From assembly GCA_902492995.1 (NCBI GenBank), contig CABUNR010000009.1:1-42988 (forward strand): a stretch of 42,988 nt of DNA, written 5' to 3'. Origin of the DNA: OMSK01 sp902492995. Its GTDB lineage: Bacteria > Bacillota_I > Bacilli_A > RF39 > UBA660. The translations under genes and the position numbers were made by a program. The notes below the pieces were generated by a model. That model worked only from the letters and a program-made list of their open reading frames with translations, was not told the DNA's origin and did no database searches. Position 1 is the stretch's first letter; every line of letters begins with the position of its first letter. Below, piece after piece: positions 24,205 to 32,150 of this stretch.

Positions 24205-25071
24205 ATGCGAGTTAGCAGTAATTGGAATGATTATGTTATTATTGATGCTGGAAATAAAGAAAAATTAGAAAAATGGAAAAATATTACTTTAAGAAGACCT
24301 GATCCACAAGCTTTATGGCCAATTAATTTTGATAAAAAATGGTCAAAAGTTGATGGATTTTATCATAGAAGTAATAAAGGCGGAGGAAGTTGGGAATTTA
24401 AAAATAACCTTCCAGAGTATTGGACTGTAAATTATAAAAATTTAACATTTAAAGTTAGTCCAACAAATTTTAAGCATACAGGTTTATTTCCAGAACAAGC
24501 ATCGAATTGGGATTATATGATAGATAAAATTAAAAATGCCAATAGAAAAATTAAAGTGTTAAATTTGTTTGCATATACAGGAGCAGCTACTATGGCATGT
24601 TCTTCTGCTGGAGCTGATGTAGTTCATGTTGATTCATCGCGTGGTATGGTTGAATGGGCTAAAGAAAATATGAAGTTATCAAATTTAGAAAATAATTATA
24701 TTAGATTTATAGTAGATGATTGTTTGAAATTTGTTTTAAGGGAAAAAAGAAGAGGAAATAAATATGATGCTATAATAATGGATCCTCCTTCTTTCGGTAG
24801 AGGTCCTAGTGGCGAGGTTTGGAAATTTGAAGATAAAATAATTGAACTTATTGAAGCCTGCATGGATGTATTAAGTGATAATCCTTTATTTTTTCAAGTT
24901 AATTCATATACTACAGGTTTTTCAAAAACAGTTTTAGAGAATGTTTTAAAAACTACATTATTAAAAAAATATCCAAATGGTAATATAGAATGTGATGAAA
25001 TTGGACTTCCTATTATTAATAGTAATTTAATATTACCATGTGGAATATATGGAAGATGGGAAGAAAAATAA
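24205..25071 (+). CDS. Class I SAM-dependent methyltransferase (RlmI-like)
   Basis: 288 residues from ATG 24205, preceded by AGGTGAT; the open frame from 24178 lies across the promoter and terminator tail. Motif I is NLFAYTGAATMACSSAGADV (about 120-139). The catalytic-loop motif is DPPSFGRG (193-200), typical of rRNA cytosine-C5 methyltransferases of the RlmI/RlmL type. It lacks the PUA domain seen at the N-terminus of true RlmI, so the exact rRNA target is uncertain. It is monocistronic. Confidence 0.85.
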   Translation: MRVSSNWNDYVIIDAGNKEKLEKWKNITLRRPDPQALWPINFDKKWSKVDGFYHRSNKGGGSWEFKNNLPEYWTVNYKNLTFKVSPTNFKHTGLFPEQASNWDYMIDKIKNANRKIKVLNLFAYTGAATMACSSAGADVVHVDSSRGMVEWAKENMKLSNLENNYIRFIVDDCLKFVLREKRRGNKYDAIIMDPPSFGRGPSGEVWKFEDKIIELIEACMDVLSDNPLFFQVNSYTTGFSKTVLENVLKTTLLKKYPNGNIECDEIGLPIINSNLILPCGIYGRWEEK

Positions 25072-25131
25072 TAATTAAACAAGTTATATTATATATAAAA
25101 TATTTTAACATATATTTTATTAGGTGATAAA

Positions 25132-25800
25132 ATGCTTAAATATAAAATATATGTTTTTTTATTTTTTATTATTGGAATTCTTACTATGAACATAGTAAAT
25201 GCTAGTGAAAACAATTTAAAATTACTTGGAAAAGTTATTTATTTGGATGCTGGGCATGGTGGAATTGATTCCGGTGCAACATATAAAAATATAAAAGAAA
25301 AAGATATTAATTTATCTATAAGTTTAAAATTGGAAGAAATTTTAACAAAAAATGGAGCAATAGTATATCAAACAAGATATAGTGATTATGATTTAGCTGT
25401 ACCAAATACCATTAATAAAAAACGCAGCGATTTATCAAGAAGAGGTAATCTTATAAATAAAACAAATCCTGATATATTTATTTCGATTCATTTAAATGCA
25501 GAAAGTACGGGAATTTATAGAGGCCCACAAGTTTTTTTTAATGATAATAATAAAAATAATGAATTTATAGCCAAAATTTTTCAAAAACAGTTGAATAAAC
25601 AATTAAATGGTGATAGAAAATATAAAAAAGATAATAGTTTATATTTACAAAAGAGAATAAAATCACCTGGTGTTTTAATAGAAGTTGGTTTTTTAAGTAA
25701 TAGTAATGATAGATATTTATTAAAAACGGATAAATATCAAGTAAAGGTAGCTGAAACAATAAAAAAATCTATAATATATTATTTTGATAAAAAATTTTAG
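25132..25800 (+). CDS. N-acetylmuramoyl-L-alanine amidase (Amidase_3, CwlD-like)
   Basis: 222 residues. A hydrophobic N-terminal segment (about 5-22) followed by NASEN looks like a signal peptide or anchor. The Amidase_3 zinc site is complete: His42 (DAGHGG), Glu56 (IKEKD), His120 (SIHLNA). The catalytic Glu184 lies in IEVGFLSN. It cleaves the amide bond between MurNAc and the peptide stem of peptidoglycan, in sporulation (CwlD) or cell separation. Its presence means the organism probably makes a wall. It has an AGGTGAT SD. Confidence 0.92.
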   Translation: MLKYKIYVFLFFIIGILTMNIVNASENNLKLLGKVIYLDAGHGGIDSGATYKNIKEKDINLSISLKLEEILTKNGAIVYQTRYSDYDLAVPNTINKKRSDLSRRGNLINKTNPDIFISIHLNAESTGIYRGPQVFFNDNNKNNEFIAKIFQKQLNKQLNGDRKYKKDNSLYLQKRIKSPGVLIEVGFLSNSNDRYLLKTDKYQVKVAETIKKSIIYYFDKKF

Positions 25801-25895
25801 ATAAAACTAAAGTACAATGCTTGGATTGTTAATATAAATAAAATGTATATATTGTTGTAATTATTATAAAAAAAACACATTTAAAAAATTAATAT

Positions 25896-25904
25896 GTTAT
25901 AATT
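25896..25904 (+). promoter_or_regulatory. Extended -10 promoter of the Abi_2 gene
   Basis: TGTTATAAT, with no matching -35 at 16-18 nt, ends 17 nt before the start codon. Confidence 0.55.
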
Positions 25905-25921
25905 AATATAGGTGATATAGC

Positions 25922-26848
25922 ATGAATAAAATATTTAAGAACCTAGATCAACAAATTGAAATATTAGAATCAAGAAATTTAGTAATAAATGATAAAGAAA
26001 AAGCTAAGGAAATATTACTTAAAGAAAATTATTTCTTTTTAAATGGTTACAGACATATGTTTCTTGATGGTGAAAAAAGTAAAAATTTTTTACCAGGAAC
26101 AACATTTGAAGAATTATATGCAACCTTTACATTTGACAGAAATATAAGAAATATTATGTTTAAATATTTACTTATAGTAGAAAATAATATTAAATCTATT
26201 ATAAGTTATCAGTTGTCTAAAAAATATGGTTTTAAGGAAAAAAATTATTTGGATCCTAAAAATTTTACACAAGATAGTTTAAAATCGCGACATGTATATG
26301 ATATTTTAAATAAAATGAAAAGACAAATAAGGGTTAATGGTAAGCAGCATACTGCGACATTACATTATTTAAGTAATTATGGATATATTCCAATGTGGAT
26401 TTTAGTAAAAGTATTATCTTTTGGGATAATTGCTGAATTATATAGTATCCTAAAATTAGAGGATCAAGCAAGTATAGCAAATTTATATAATTTAGATTCA
26501 GAAGTTTTGTCTGATTATTTATATTTGTTAGCTAATTTTAGAAATTTATGTGCACATGAGGATATATTGTATGATCATAGAACACAAAGAGAAATTCCTG
26601 ATAATAAGTATCATTATATGCTTAATATAGAAAAAAAAGATAATCATTATATGTATGGTAAAAATGATTTATTTGCGGTAGTAATTATGTTAAAACAACT
26701 ATTAACTGATAAAGAATTTAGCAATTTTATATCAGAAATAGGATATGAGATAGATTTATTGGATGGTAAAATAGATATTGTTCCACTTAATTTAATTTTA
26801 AATAAAATAGGATTTCCAAATAATTGGAGAGAAATATACAATGTATAG
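25922..26848 (+). CDS. Abi_2 (AbiD/AbiF-like) family protein with HEPN-type RxxxxH motif
   Basis: 308 residues. The FLNGYRHMFLDG region and a helix-rich middle (FDRNIRNIMFKYLLIVENNI, about 71-90) match the Abi_2 family of abortive-infection proteins. RNLCAH at 207-212 is an RxxxxH motif, the active-site signature of HEPN ribonucleases. By family knowledge it may cleave RNA on phage infection; this is inference. It stands in core-like surroundings. The SD of the next gene follows at once, so it is probably co-transcribed with the HtrA protease. Confidence 0.85.
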   Translation: MNKIFKNLDQQIEILESRNLVINDKEKAKEILLKENYFFLNGYRHMFLDGEKSKNFLPGTTFEELYATFTFDRNIRNIMFKYLLIVENNIKSIISYQLSKKYGFKEKNYLDPKNFTQDSLKSRHVYDILNKMKRQIRVNGKQHTATLHYLSNYGYIPMWILVKVLSFGIIAELYSILKLEDQASIANLYNLDSEVLSDYLYLLANFRNLCAHEDILYDHRTQREIPDNKYHYMLNIEKKDNHYMYGKNDLFAVVIMLKQLLTDKEFSNFISEIGYEIDLLDGKIDIVPLNLILNKIGFPNNWREIYNV

Positions 26849-26856
26849 GAGGAAAA

Positions 26857-27951
26857 ATGAAAAATAAATTAAATTATTTGATAGTTATTATAATTTCATT
26901 ATTTGTAGGGTGTATATGTACGTTAATTGTTTTAAATAATTTTAATTTATTAGGAGAAAAAGAAAAAATAGAAAAAACTGTTAGTGAAGTTAATATAACA
27001 GAATCTAATACATTAACTTCATCTATAAATAAAATTTACGATGCTGTTGTTGTAGTACAAACATATAAAAATGGAAAATTAAGTAGTACAGGAACTGGTT
27101 TTTATTATAAAAAAGATTCAAAAAATGGATATATAATAACAAATCATCATGTTATAGAAGATGGTGATTCAATTAAAGTTGTTAATACTTCAGATGTTTC
27201 TAGTAATGCAAAATTACTTGGCAGTGATGAATATTTAGATATAGCTATTTTGTCTGTAGATGCAAGTAGTGTGCTAAAAATTGCAACCCTTGGCGATAGT
27301 TCTAAAGTTAATGTTGGGGATACTGTTTTTACAGTTGGATCACCACTTGGTATAAAATATAGAGGTACAGTTACTAAAGGAATATTATCAGGAAAGAATA
27401 GGCAAGTTACAGTTAGTTTGTCAAACGGAAGCTTTATTTTAGATGTTTTACAAACTGATGCTGCAATAAATCCTGGGAATAGTGGTGGACCACTACTTAA
27501 TATAAATGGTGAAGTAATAGGTGTAACTTCTTTAAAATTAGTAGAAGATGAAATTGAAGGAATGGGTTTTGCTTTGCCAATTGAGTCTGTAAAAAGTTCA
27601 CTAAAAAAGCTTGAACAAGGTGAAAAAATTGAACGCCCTGTATTTGGAACACAATTAATTGATGTTAGTGGTTCTGCATATTTGAAAAGATATGGTGTTG
27701 ATGTTCCTGATAATATTGAATATGGTGCAATTATTTTAAGTGTAGATGATAATACTCCTGCATCACGTGCAAATTTAAAAAAAGGCGATATAATATTAAA
27801 AATAAATAATGAAAAAATTACAGATACAGCTCATTTTAGGTATTGTTTATACAAATATAATATAGAAGATACAGTTAATTTAACTTATATTAGGAATGGG
27901 AAAGAATATACTGTCAAAGTTAAATTAGACTCTAAATTAAAAGATAGTTAA
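26857..27951 (+). CDS. Membrane-anchored HtrA/DegP-like serine protease with PDZ domain
   Basis: 364 residues from ATG 26857, right after AGGAGG; the open frame from 26824 lies inside the previous gene. A single N-terminal membrane helix (about 7-27) anchors it outside the cell. The trypsin-type triad is His98 (TNHHV), Asp128 (YLDIA) and Ser209 (NPGNSGGP). A PDZ domain occupies about 245-360, with VDDNTPASRANLKKGDIIL. It degrades or refolds misfolded exported proteins. It shares a transcript with the Abi_2 gene. Confidence 0.94.
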   Translation: MKNKLNYLIVIIISLFVGCICTLIVLNNFNLLGEKEKIEKTVSEVNITESNTLTSSINKIYDAVVVVQTYKNGKLSSTGTGFYYKKDSKNGYIITNHHVIEDGDSIKVVNTSDVSSNAKLLGSDEYLDIAILSVDASSVLKIATLGDSSKVNVGDTVFTVGSPLGIKYRGTVTKGILSGKNRQVTVSLSNGSFILDVLQTDAAINPGNSGGPLLNINGEVIGVTSLKLVEDEIEGMGFALPIESVKSSLKKLEQGEKIERPVFGTQLIDVSGSAYLKRYGVDVPDNIEYGAIILSVDDNTPASRANLKKGDIILKINNEKITDTAHFRYCLYKYNIEDTVNLTYIRNGKEYTVKVKLDSKLKDS

Positions 27952-27991
27952 AAGTAATTTTTAAATTTAAGCATAATTTATGTGTAATTTC

Positions 27992-28032
27992 ATATCTGGT
28001 TTACAAAAAGTGTAAACCAGATATTTTTTTTT
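27992..28032 (+). terminator. Strong terminator after htrA
   Basis: A 13-bp perfect stem (27992-28004 with 28012-28024) with a 7-nt loop and a long T-run to 28032. Confidence 0.9.
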
Positions 28033-28042
28033 TACTAAATAG

Positions 28043-28071
28043 TTGATAAATAAATCATAATATGATATATT
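28043..28071 (+). promoter_or_regulatory. Promoter of the SipW-type secretion cluster
   Basis: TTGATA (28043-28048), a 17-nt spacer and TATATT (28066-28071), 21 nt before the start codon with an AGGAGGTT SD between. Confidence 0.65.
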
Positions 28072-28092
28072 TATTACGATAGGAGGTTCGCT

Positions 28093-28605
28093 ATGGATAA
28101 GAAAAAGAATTTTATAATAGGTACATTACTTGCTGCTATTGTTTTAATGTCAGTAGGTTATGCAGCATTAGCACAAGTTTTAACAATTAATGGTACAGCA
28201 AACATTGATGCTAACTGGGATGTTGAAATAACAGGAATAACAGAAGGAACTTTAAAAGGTGCAACAACAAAAAATATTACATCAAATGCATCATCTGCAA
28301 CTTTTGATGTTGATTTAGCATATCCTGGTGCAACAGCAACTTATGAAGTAGATATAGAAAACAAGGGTACTATTAATGCAACATTAGAGAGCATAACAGG
28401 TGTTGATGCAGCTAATAATGCACTACCAACTGAAGTAAAATATACTGTTACAGGTGTTTCTGAAGGAGATTCATTAGATTCAAAAGCAACTGCAAAGGCT
28501 ATTGTTACTGTTACTTGGGTTAAGAGCGCTAGTAATGATGATACTGTTCCAACAACAACATCAAAAACTGCAACAATTAATTTAAATTATGTTCAAAATA
28601 CATAA
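28093..28605 (+). CDS. Camelysin/TasA-like secreted protein with SipW-type signal
   Basis: 170 residues. The N-terminus is a KKK-charged start, a hydrophobic helix and VGYAALAQVLTINGTANID, the pattern of signal peptides cut by SipW-type peptidases (as in TasA and CalY). The mature part is Ala/Thr/Asn/Val-rich and looks like an all-beta domain; it has no Cys. TasA-like proteins form extracellular fibres; whether this one does is inference. It uses many GCA/ACA codons and has the best SD in the area (AGGAGGTT), suggesting high expression. An attenuator-like hairpin follows, so it may be made in excess over downstream genes. Confidence 0.75.
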   Translation: MDKKKNFIIGTLLAAIVLMSVGYAALAQVLTINGTANIDANWDVEITGITEGTLKGATTKNITSNASSATFDVDLAYPGATATYEVDIENKGTINATLESITGVDAANNALPTEVKYTVTGVSEGDSLDSKATAKAIVTVTWVKSASNDDTVPTTTSKTATINLNYVQNT

Positions 28606-28610
28606 TAGAA

Positions 28611-28637
28611 AAAGGAACAGATATGTTTCTTTTTTTA
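28611..28637 (+). terminator. Weak terminator or attenuator inside the cluster
   Basis: A 7-8 bp stem with one G-U pair around AAAGGAAC and GTTTCTTT, then a T-run. It would let part of the transcripts end after the camelysin-like gene. Confidence 0.5.
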
Positions 28638-28654
28638 TTTAAAGGAATGATTGT

Positions 28655-29542
28655 ATGAGAAAAATTAAAAGAAGTAAAAAAATTAGTTTATGGAAAATTA
28701 TACTTATTTTTATTGTATTTACTTTAACTATAAGTGTTGGATATTCTCTATTATCTCAAGAATTATCTGTAGATGGAACAGCTAATCTTTTAACACAGGA
28801 AACAAATGATAAAGAATTTTCTAGTAAAAATTTAAAATTAACTTATGATTATAAAACATGGTATAATGCAGGAAAAACATATTATCAATTTGATTTTATA
28901 TTGACAAATATTGGCGAAACAGATGTTGAAAATTGGGAAATTGCTATAGAAATACCAGAGGGCTCTAAATATGTTGGTGGATGGAGTGGTGAATATAAAA
29001 TAGATGGAACAAAGTTAATAATAACAGGAGTTTCATATAATAAAAAACTTTCTCCAGGAAATCAAGCATTATTTGGTGTACAAATAAGTATGGATGAAAG
29101 TGATTATAAAATAACTAAAGTAACATTGAATGGTGATGTTATAAATTCAAATCCCAATCCGACACCAGACCCTGATCCGACACCAGACCCTGATCCAACA
29201 CCAGACCCTGATCCAACACCGGATCCAGATCCAGTTGAATCTGATTTAACTATTGAATTTATAAAAGGAAATAGTTGGGGTAGTGAAGGAGAATATTATA
29301 CACAATATGATATAAAAATTTCTAATAATACAGATGCTGATATAGAAAATTGGAGTTTTGATTTTGAATTACCATCTGGAGCTATTATTTCAAATTATTG
29401 GAATTTTAATTATGTTAATAAAGATGGTTTAGTAACAATAACACCAACAGATACAAATAAAAAAATTGCTAAAGGTACATCGATTACTGTAGTAATGCAC
29501 GTTAAATCTCCAACTAATGATTATACGTTATCAAAAAAATAG
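28655..29542 (+). CDS. Surface protein with SipW-type signal and two CBM2-like domains
   Basis: 295 residues. A basic N-terminus, hydrophobic helix and VGYSLLSQELSVDGTANL make a second SipW-type export signal. Two repeated domains (about 50-165 and 199-295) share the pattern N-x-W...E/DxP.G...W, with ENWEIAIEIPEG and ENWSFDFELPSG; they resemble family 2 carbohydrate-binding (cellulose-binding-like) domains. They are joined by a PDPDPT-type linker (about 168-192). It probably binds polysaccharide outside the cell or is a structural coat protein. It is followed 9 nt later by the peptidase gene. Confidence 0.75.
   Translation: MRKIKRSKKISLWKIILIFIVFTLTISVGYSLLSQELSVDGTANLLTQETNDKEFSSKNLKLTYDYKTWYNAGKTYYQFDFILTNIGETDVENWEIAIEIPEGSKYVGGWSGEYKIDGTKLIITGVSYNKKLSPGNQALFGVQISMDESDYKITKVTLNGDVINSNPNPTPDPDPTPDPDPTPDPDPTPDPDPVESDLTIEFIKGNSWGSEGEYYTQYDIKISNNTDADIENWSFDFELPSGAIISNYWNFNYVNKDGLVTITPTDTNKKIAKGTSITVVMHVKSPTNDYTLSKK
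29159..29230 (+). repeat. 18-bp tandem repeat, four copies (PDPDPT linker)
   Basis: Units at 29159-29176, 29177-29194, 29195-29212 and 29213-29230, based on CCGACACCAGACCCTGAT. Units 1 and 2 are identical, unit 3 has one change, unit 4 is more diverged. The region is much richer in G+C than its surroundings and encodes the Pro/Asp/Thr linker between the two domains. Confidence 0.9.
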
Positions 29543-29551
29543 GAGGACTAT

Positions 29552-30736
29552 ATGAAAAAAATTGATATAAAAATAATAATGCTTTATATTTTTGCTATTT
29601 TATATGTACTATTTTTTTCTATTTTATATATTGATAAAATAATTAAATATTATAATTTAATTATTAATCCATTAATATGGATTTTGATGTTTATATTTTC
29701 ATTATATATATTAAAAGATAATAAAATAAGATTAAAGTATAAAACTGATAAAATTCAAACTATATTAATTATAGTTATGATATATTTAATGTTTTATTTT
29801 ATATCTGGTTTATTTTTTGGATATGCTAAAAGTCCTTATTCTCATACTCTAATTGGAATAATAAAAAATATATGGTCATTTTTAATTATTATTATTTTTG
29901 AAGAATATGTTAGATATACACTTGTAAATAATTGTGCAAAAAATAAGTTGTTTTATTTTTTAATAACTTTATTATTTATATTAGTTGAAATAAATTTTTC
30001 AAATTTTGATAATAATTTTGTTTCTGGTGAATCAGGATTTAAGTATATTAGTTCTGAATTAATTCCAATAATTGCAAGAAATATTTTGTTTACATATTTA
30101 ACATCTATTTCTGGATATGGAGCTGTACTAGCATATAGATTACCAATAATGTTTGCAAATATTATTCTTCCAATATTTCCCGATTTAAACTGGTTTATAG
30201 TAGCATTATATGAGCTTGTATTATCACTTGTAGTATTTTTAATTATAAATTATTATCAAGGAAAAAAAGTTGAGCGAATTGTAAAACGAAGAATAAAAAA
30301 ACAGCATCCTGCTAAAAATATACCATTTATTCTTTTTCTATTTATATTTGTTGGATTTGTTGCTGGTTTCTTTAAATATATGCCAATTGCTGTTATGTCA
30401 AATAGTATGGCAAAGCTTATAAATAGAGGAGATTTAGTGGTTATAAAGAAATTAAATAAAGATGAAATAAAAAGTTTAAAACAATATGATATTATAGAAT
30501 ATAAATTAGATAAAGATGTAATAATACATAGAATAATAAAAATAGAGAAAAAAAGTGATGGGAGTTTACGATATATAACAAAAGGTGATAACAATAACGC
30601 ACAAGATAATAAATATGTTTTGGAAAATCAAATAATGGGTAAGGTAAGAATTAAGATTCCATATATAGGGTATCCTATTGTTTATTTGAATGATTTCTTT
30701 GAAAAAACAAAACCAGATGTAGAACTTGGAAAATAA
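29552..30736 (+). CDS. SipW-type signal peptidase I fused to a polytopic membrane domain
   Basis: 394 residues. The N-terminal ~250 residues hold about seven hydrophobic segments with no assigned family, ending in a basic stretch. The C-terminal part is an ER/archaeal-type signal peptidase: Ser285 in MSNSM, then His326 in VIIHRI in place of the Lys of ordinary bacterial enzymes, and Asp346 in KGDNNNAQD. That Ser/His pair defines the SipW class. It would process the two preceding proteins. The usual SipW is near 190 residues, so the N-terminal half is an addition. An AGGAGG SD overlaps the previous stop region. Confidence 0.85.
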   Translation: MKKIDIKIIMLYIFAILYVLFFSILYIDKIIKYYNLIINPLIWILMFIFSLYILKDNKIRLKYKTDKIQTILIIVMIYLMFYFISGLFFGYAKSPYSHTLIGIIKNIWSFLIIIIFEEYVRYTLVNNCAKNKLFYFLITLLFILVEINFSNFDNNFVSGESGFKYISSELIPIIARNILFTYLTSISGYGAVLAYRLPIMFANIILPIFPDLNWFIVALYELVLSLVVFLIINYYQGKKVERIVKRRIKKQHPAKNIPFILFLFIFVGFVAGFFKYMPIAVMSNSMAKLINRGDLVVIKKLNKDEIKSLKQYDIIEYKLDKDVIIHRIIKIEKKSDGSLRYITKGDNNNAQDNKYVLENQIMGKVRIKIPYIGYPIVYLNDFFEKTKPDVELGK

Positions 30737-30744
30737 CTATATGT

Positions 30745-30768
30745 AAAAGAAAGTGTAAACTTTCTTTT
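30745..30768 (+). terminator. Terminator after the signal peptidase gene
   Basis: A 10-bp stem AAAAGAAAGT/ACTTTCTTTT (30745-30754 with 30759-30768), GTAA loop. The T-tail is part of the stem. The 205 nt before the next gene hold no gene I can support. Confidence 0.65.
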
Positions 30769-30941
30769 ATTAGTATAAAATATTTGATAATATATGTTAT
30801 ACTAATAAAGAATAGATGTTTGTATATTGAGGTTATAAAATTTATTTATACTTTTAATATTGATGGGCAACTAATTTTTATGGTGAATAATTATATTAAA
30901 TAAATTAATATTTTATAAATATTATGAATGAAGGTGATAAA

Positions 30942-32006
30942 GTGAGTAATAATATGATTTTTCCTAAAAGGAAAGTTTTAAAAAAATGGGTAAGATTTTC
31001 TTTATTAGGAATTATTATAACTCTTTTTATATCATCTTTGATTATTATGCTCAAAAGTATCAATAAGCCAGATAAAAATGCCTCTATAATTTTGTATTTA
31101 TATCTAATAAAACAAGATATGGATTACAAGGTTAATCTTTATGATAATAGTTATATTGAATCAAATTATTTAGGTAAGGACGAAACCTATATATCTGATT
31201 TAATAAAGCAAATAGAAATGGAATATAAATATAATTTTTCTGGATCAAAAATTATACCACTAAGTTATACTTATAGTATTGATGCTGTTATAAATGGTAA
31301 ATATAACTTAGATGATGAAGACTCAAAAGTATGGACTAAAAAATATAATTTAGTCAAACCTGTAACTTTAAAAGTTGATGATAAAAGTAGCATTGATATT
31401 AATAGAAAAGTAAATATTGATTTTAAATATTATAACGATGTTGTTTCTAAATTTAGACAAGAACTAAAATTACCAATAAATGCTTCATTAAATGTTGTTT
31501 TTACAATTAATGTAGATGGTATTGTTGATAATCAAAAAATAAATGATACAAAAACTATGACTTTAAATATTCCACTTAATCAACAGGCTTTTAAAATAAA
31601 AGAAGAATATCAAGATGTTTATAGCAAAAACATAACACCTAAAATCGAGAAGAAAGAAGTTTTTTCAGCAAGAAAATTATTATGTGGAATTTTACTAGGT
31701 GTTGTTTCAATAGTTTTATTTATAACTTTGTTTAGAGAAATATTTAATGTACCTAAAAAGAATGTTTATACTACAAAATTAAATAAAATTCTTAAAGAAT
31801 ATGGAGATATAATTGTTGAAGTCCTTAATCCTGTTAATGAAACTGATATGGATATAGTTGAGGTAAAAAATTTTAATGAAATGGTTGATTTGGAAGAAGA
31901 ACTTAGAGTTCCTATTATGTTTTATGAAACACTTGATTATTTAGAAGGGGAATTTACGTTATTACATAATAATATATTATATAAGTTCACATTGAAAAAT
32001 GAATAG
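30942..32006 (+). CDS. DUF5305-like bitopic membrane protein
   Basis: 354 residues from GTG 30942, with AAGGTG 5 nt ahead; ATG 30924 is in frame but has no SD. One membrane helix lies near the N-terminus (about 20-40) and a second at about 246-263, so residues 41-245 would be outside and the last ~90 inside. The outer part is beta-rich, with SYTYSIDAVINGKY and KPVTLKVDDKSSIDI. The layout matches DUF5305 proteins, which often neighbour SipW-type peptidases; that family call is from memory and moderate. It may be an anchor or export partner for the cluster. Confidence 0.6.
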   Translation: MSNNMIFPKRKVLKKWVRFSLLGIIITLFISSLIIMLKSINKPDKNASIILYLYLIKQDMDYKVNLYDNSYIESNYLGKDETYISDLIKQIEMEYKYNFSGSKIIPLSYTYSIDAVINGKYNLDDEDSKVWTKKYNLVKPVTLKVDDKSSIDINRKVNIDFKYYNDVVSKFRQELKLPINASLNVVFTINVDGIVDNQKINDTKTMTLNIPLNQQAFKIKEEYQDVYSKNITPKIEKKEVFSARKLLCGILLGVVSIVLFITLFREIFNVPKKNVYTTKLNKILKEYGDIIVEVLNPVNETDMDIVEVKNFNEMVDLEEELRVPIMFYETLDYLEGEFTLLHNNILYKFTLKNE

Positions 32007-32021
32007 TTTATATATTTTTAT

Positions 32022-32045
32022 AGTACTTTAAAAAGTACTTTTTTA
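32022..32045 (+). terminator. Terminator after the DUF5305-like gene
   Basis: A 7-bp stem AGTACTT/AAGTACT (32022-32028 with 32033-32039) with a TAAA loop and a T-run. Confidence 0.75.
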
Positions 32046-32109
32046 TTGTAAATTATTGTCAAGCAAAAATATTATATAATATGTATTTTCATTAAATTAA
32101 ACAATTATG

Positions 32110-32118
32110 TGTTATAAT
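32110..32118 (+). promoter_or_regulatory. Extended -10 promoter of the 564-residue gene
   Basis: TGTTATAAT, 32 nt before the start codon; no convincing -35. Confidence 0.5.
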
Positions 32119-32150
32119 TACTTTAGATAATTAAAATTAGGAGGAATTTT

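Noticed and set aside
29894..29915. CAAX-type (CPBP) protease motif in the signal peptidase N-terminal domain
   Set aside because: The sequence is EEYVR, one residue short of the EExxxR motif, and the later His motifs are not evident.
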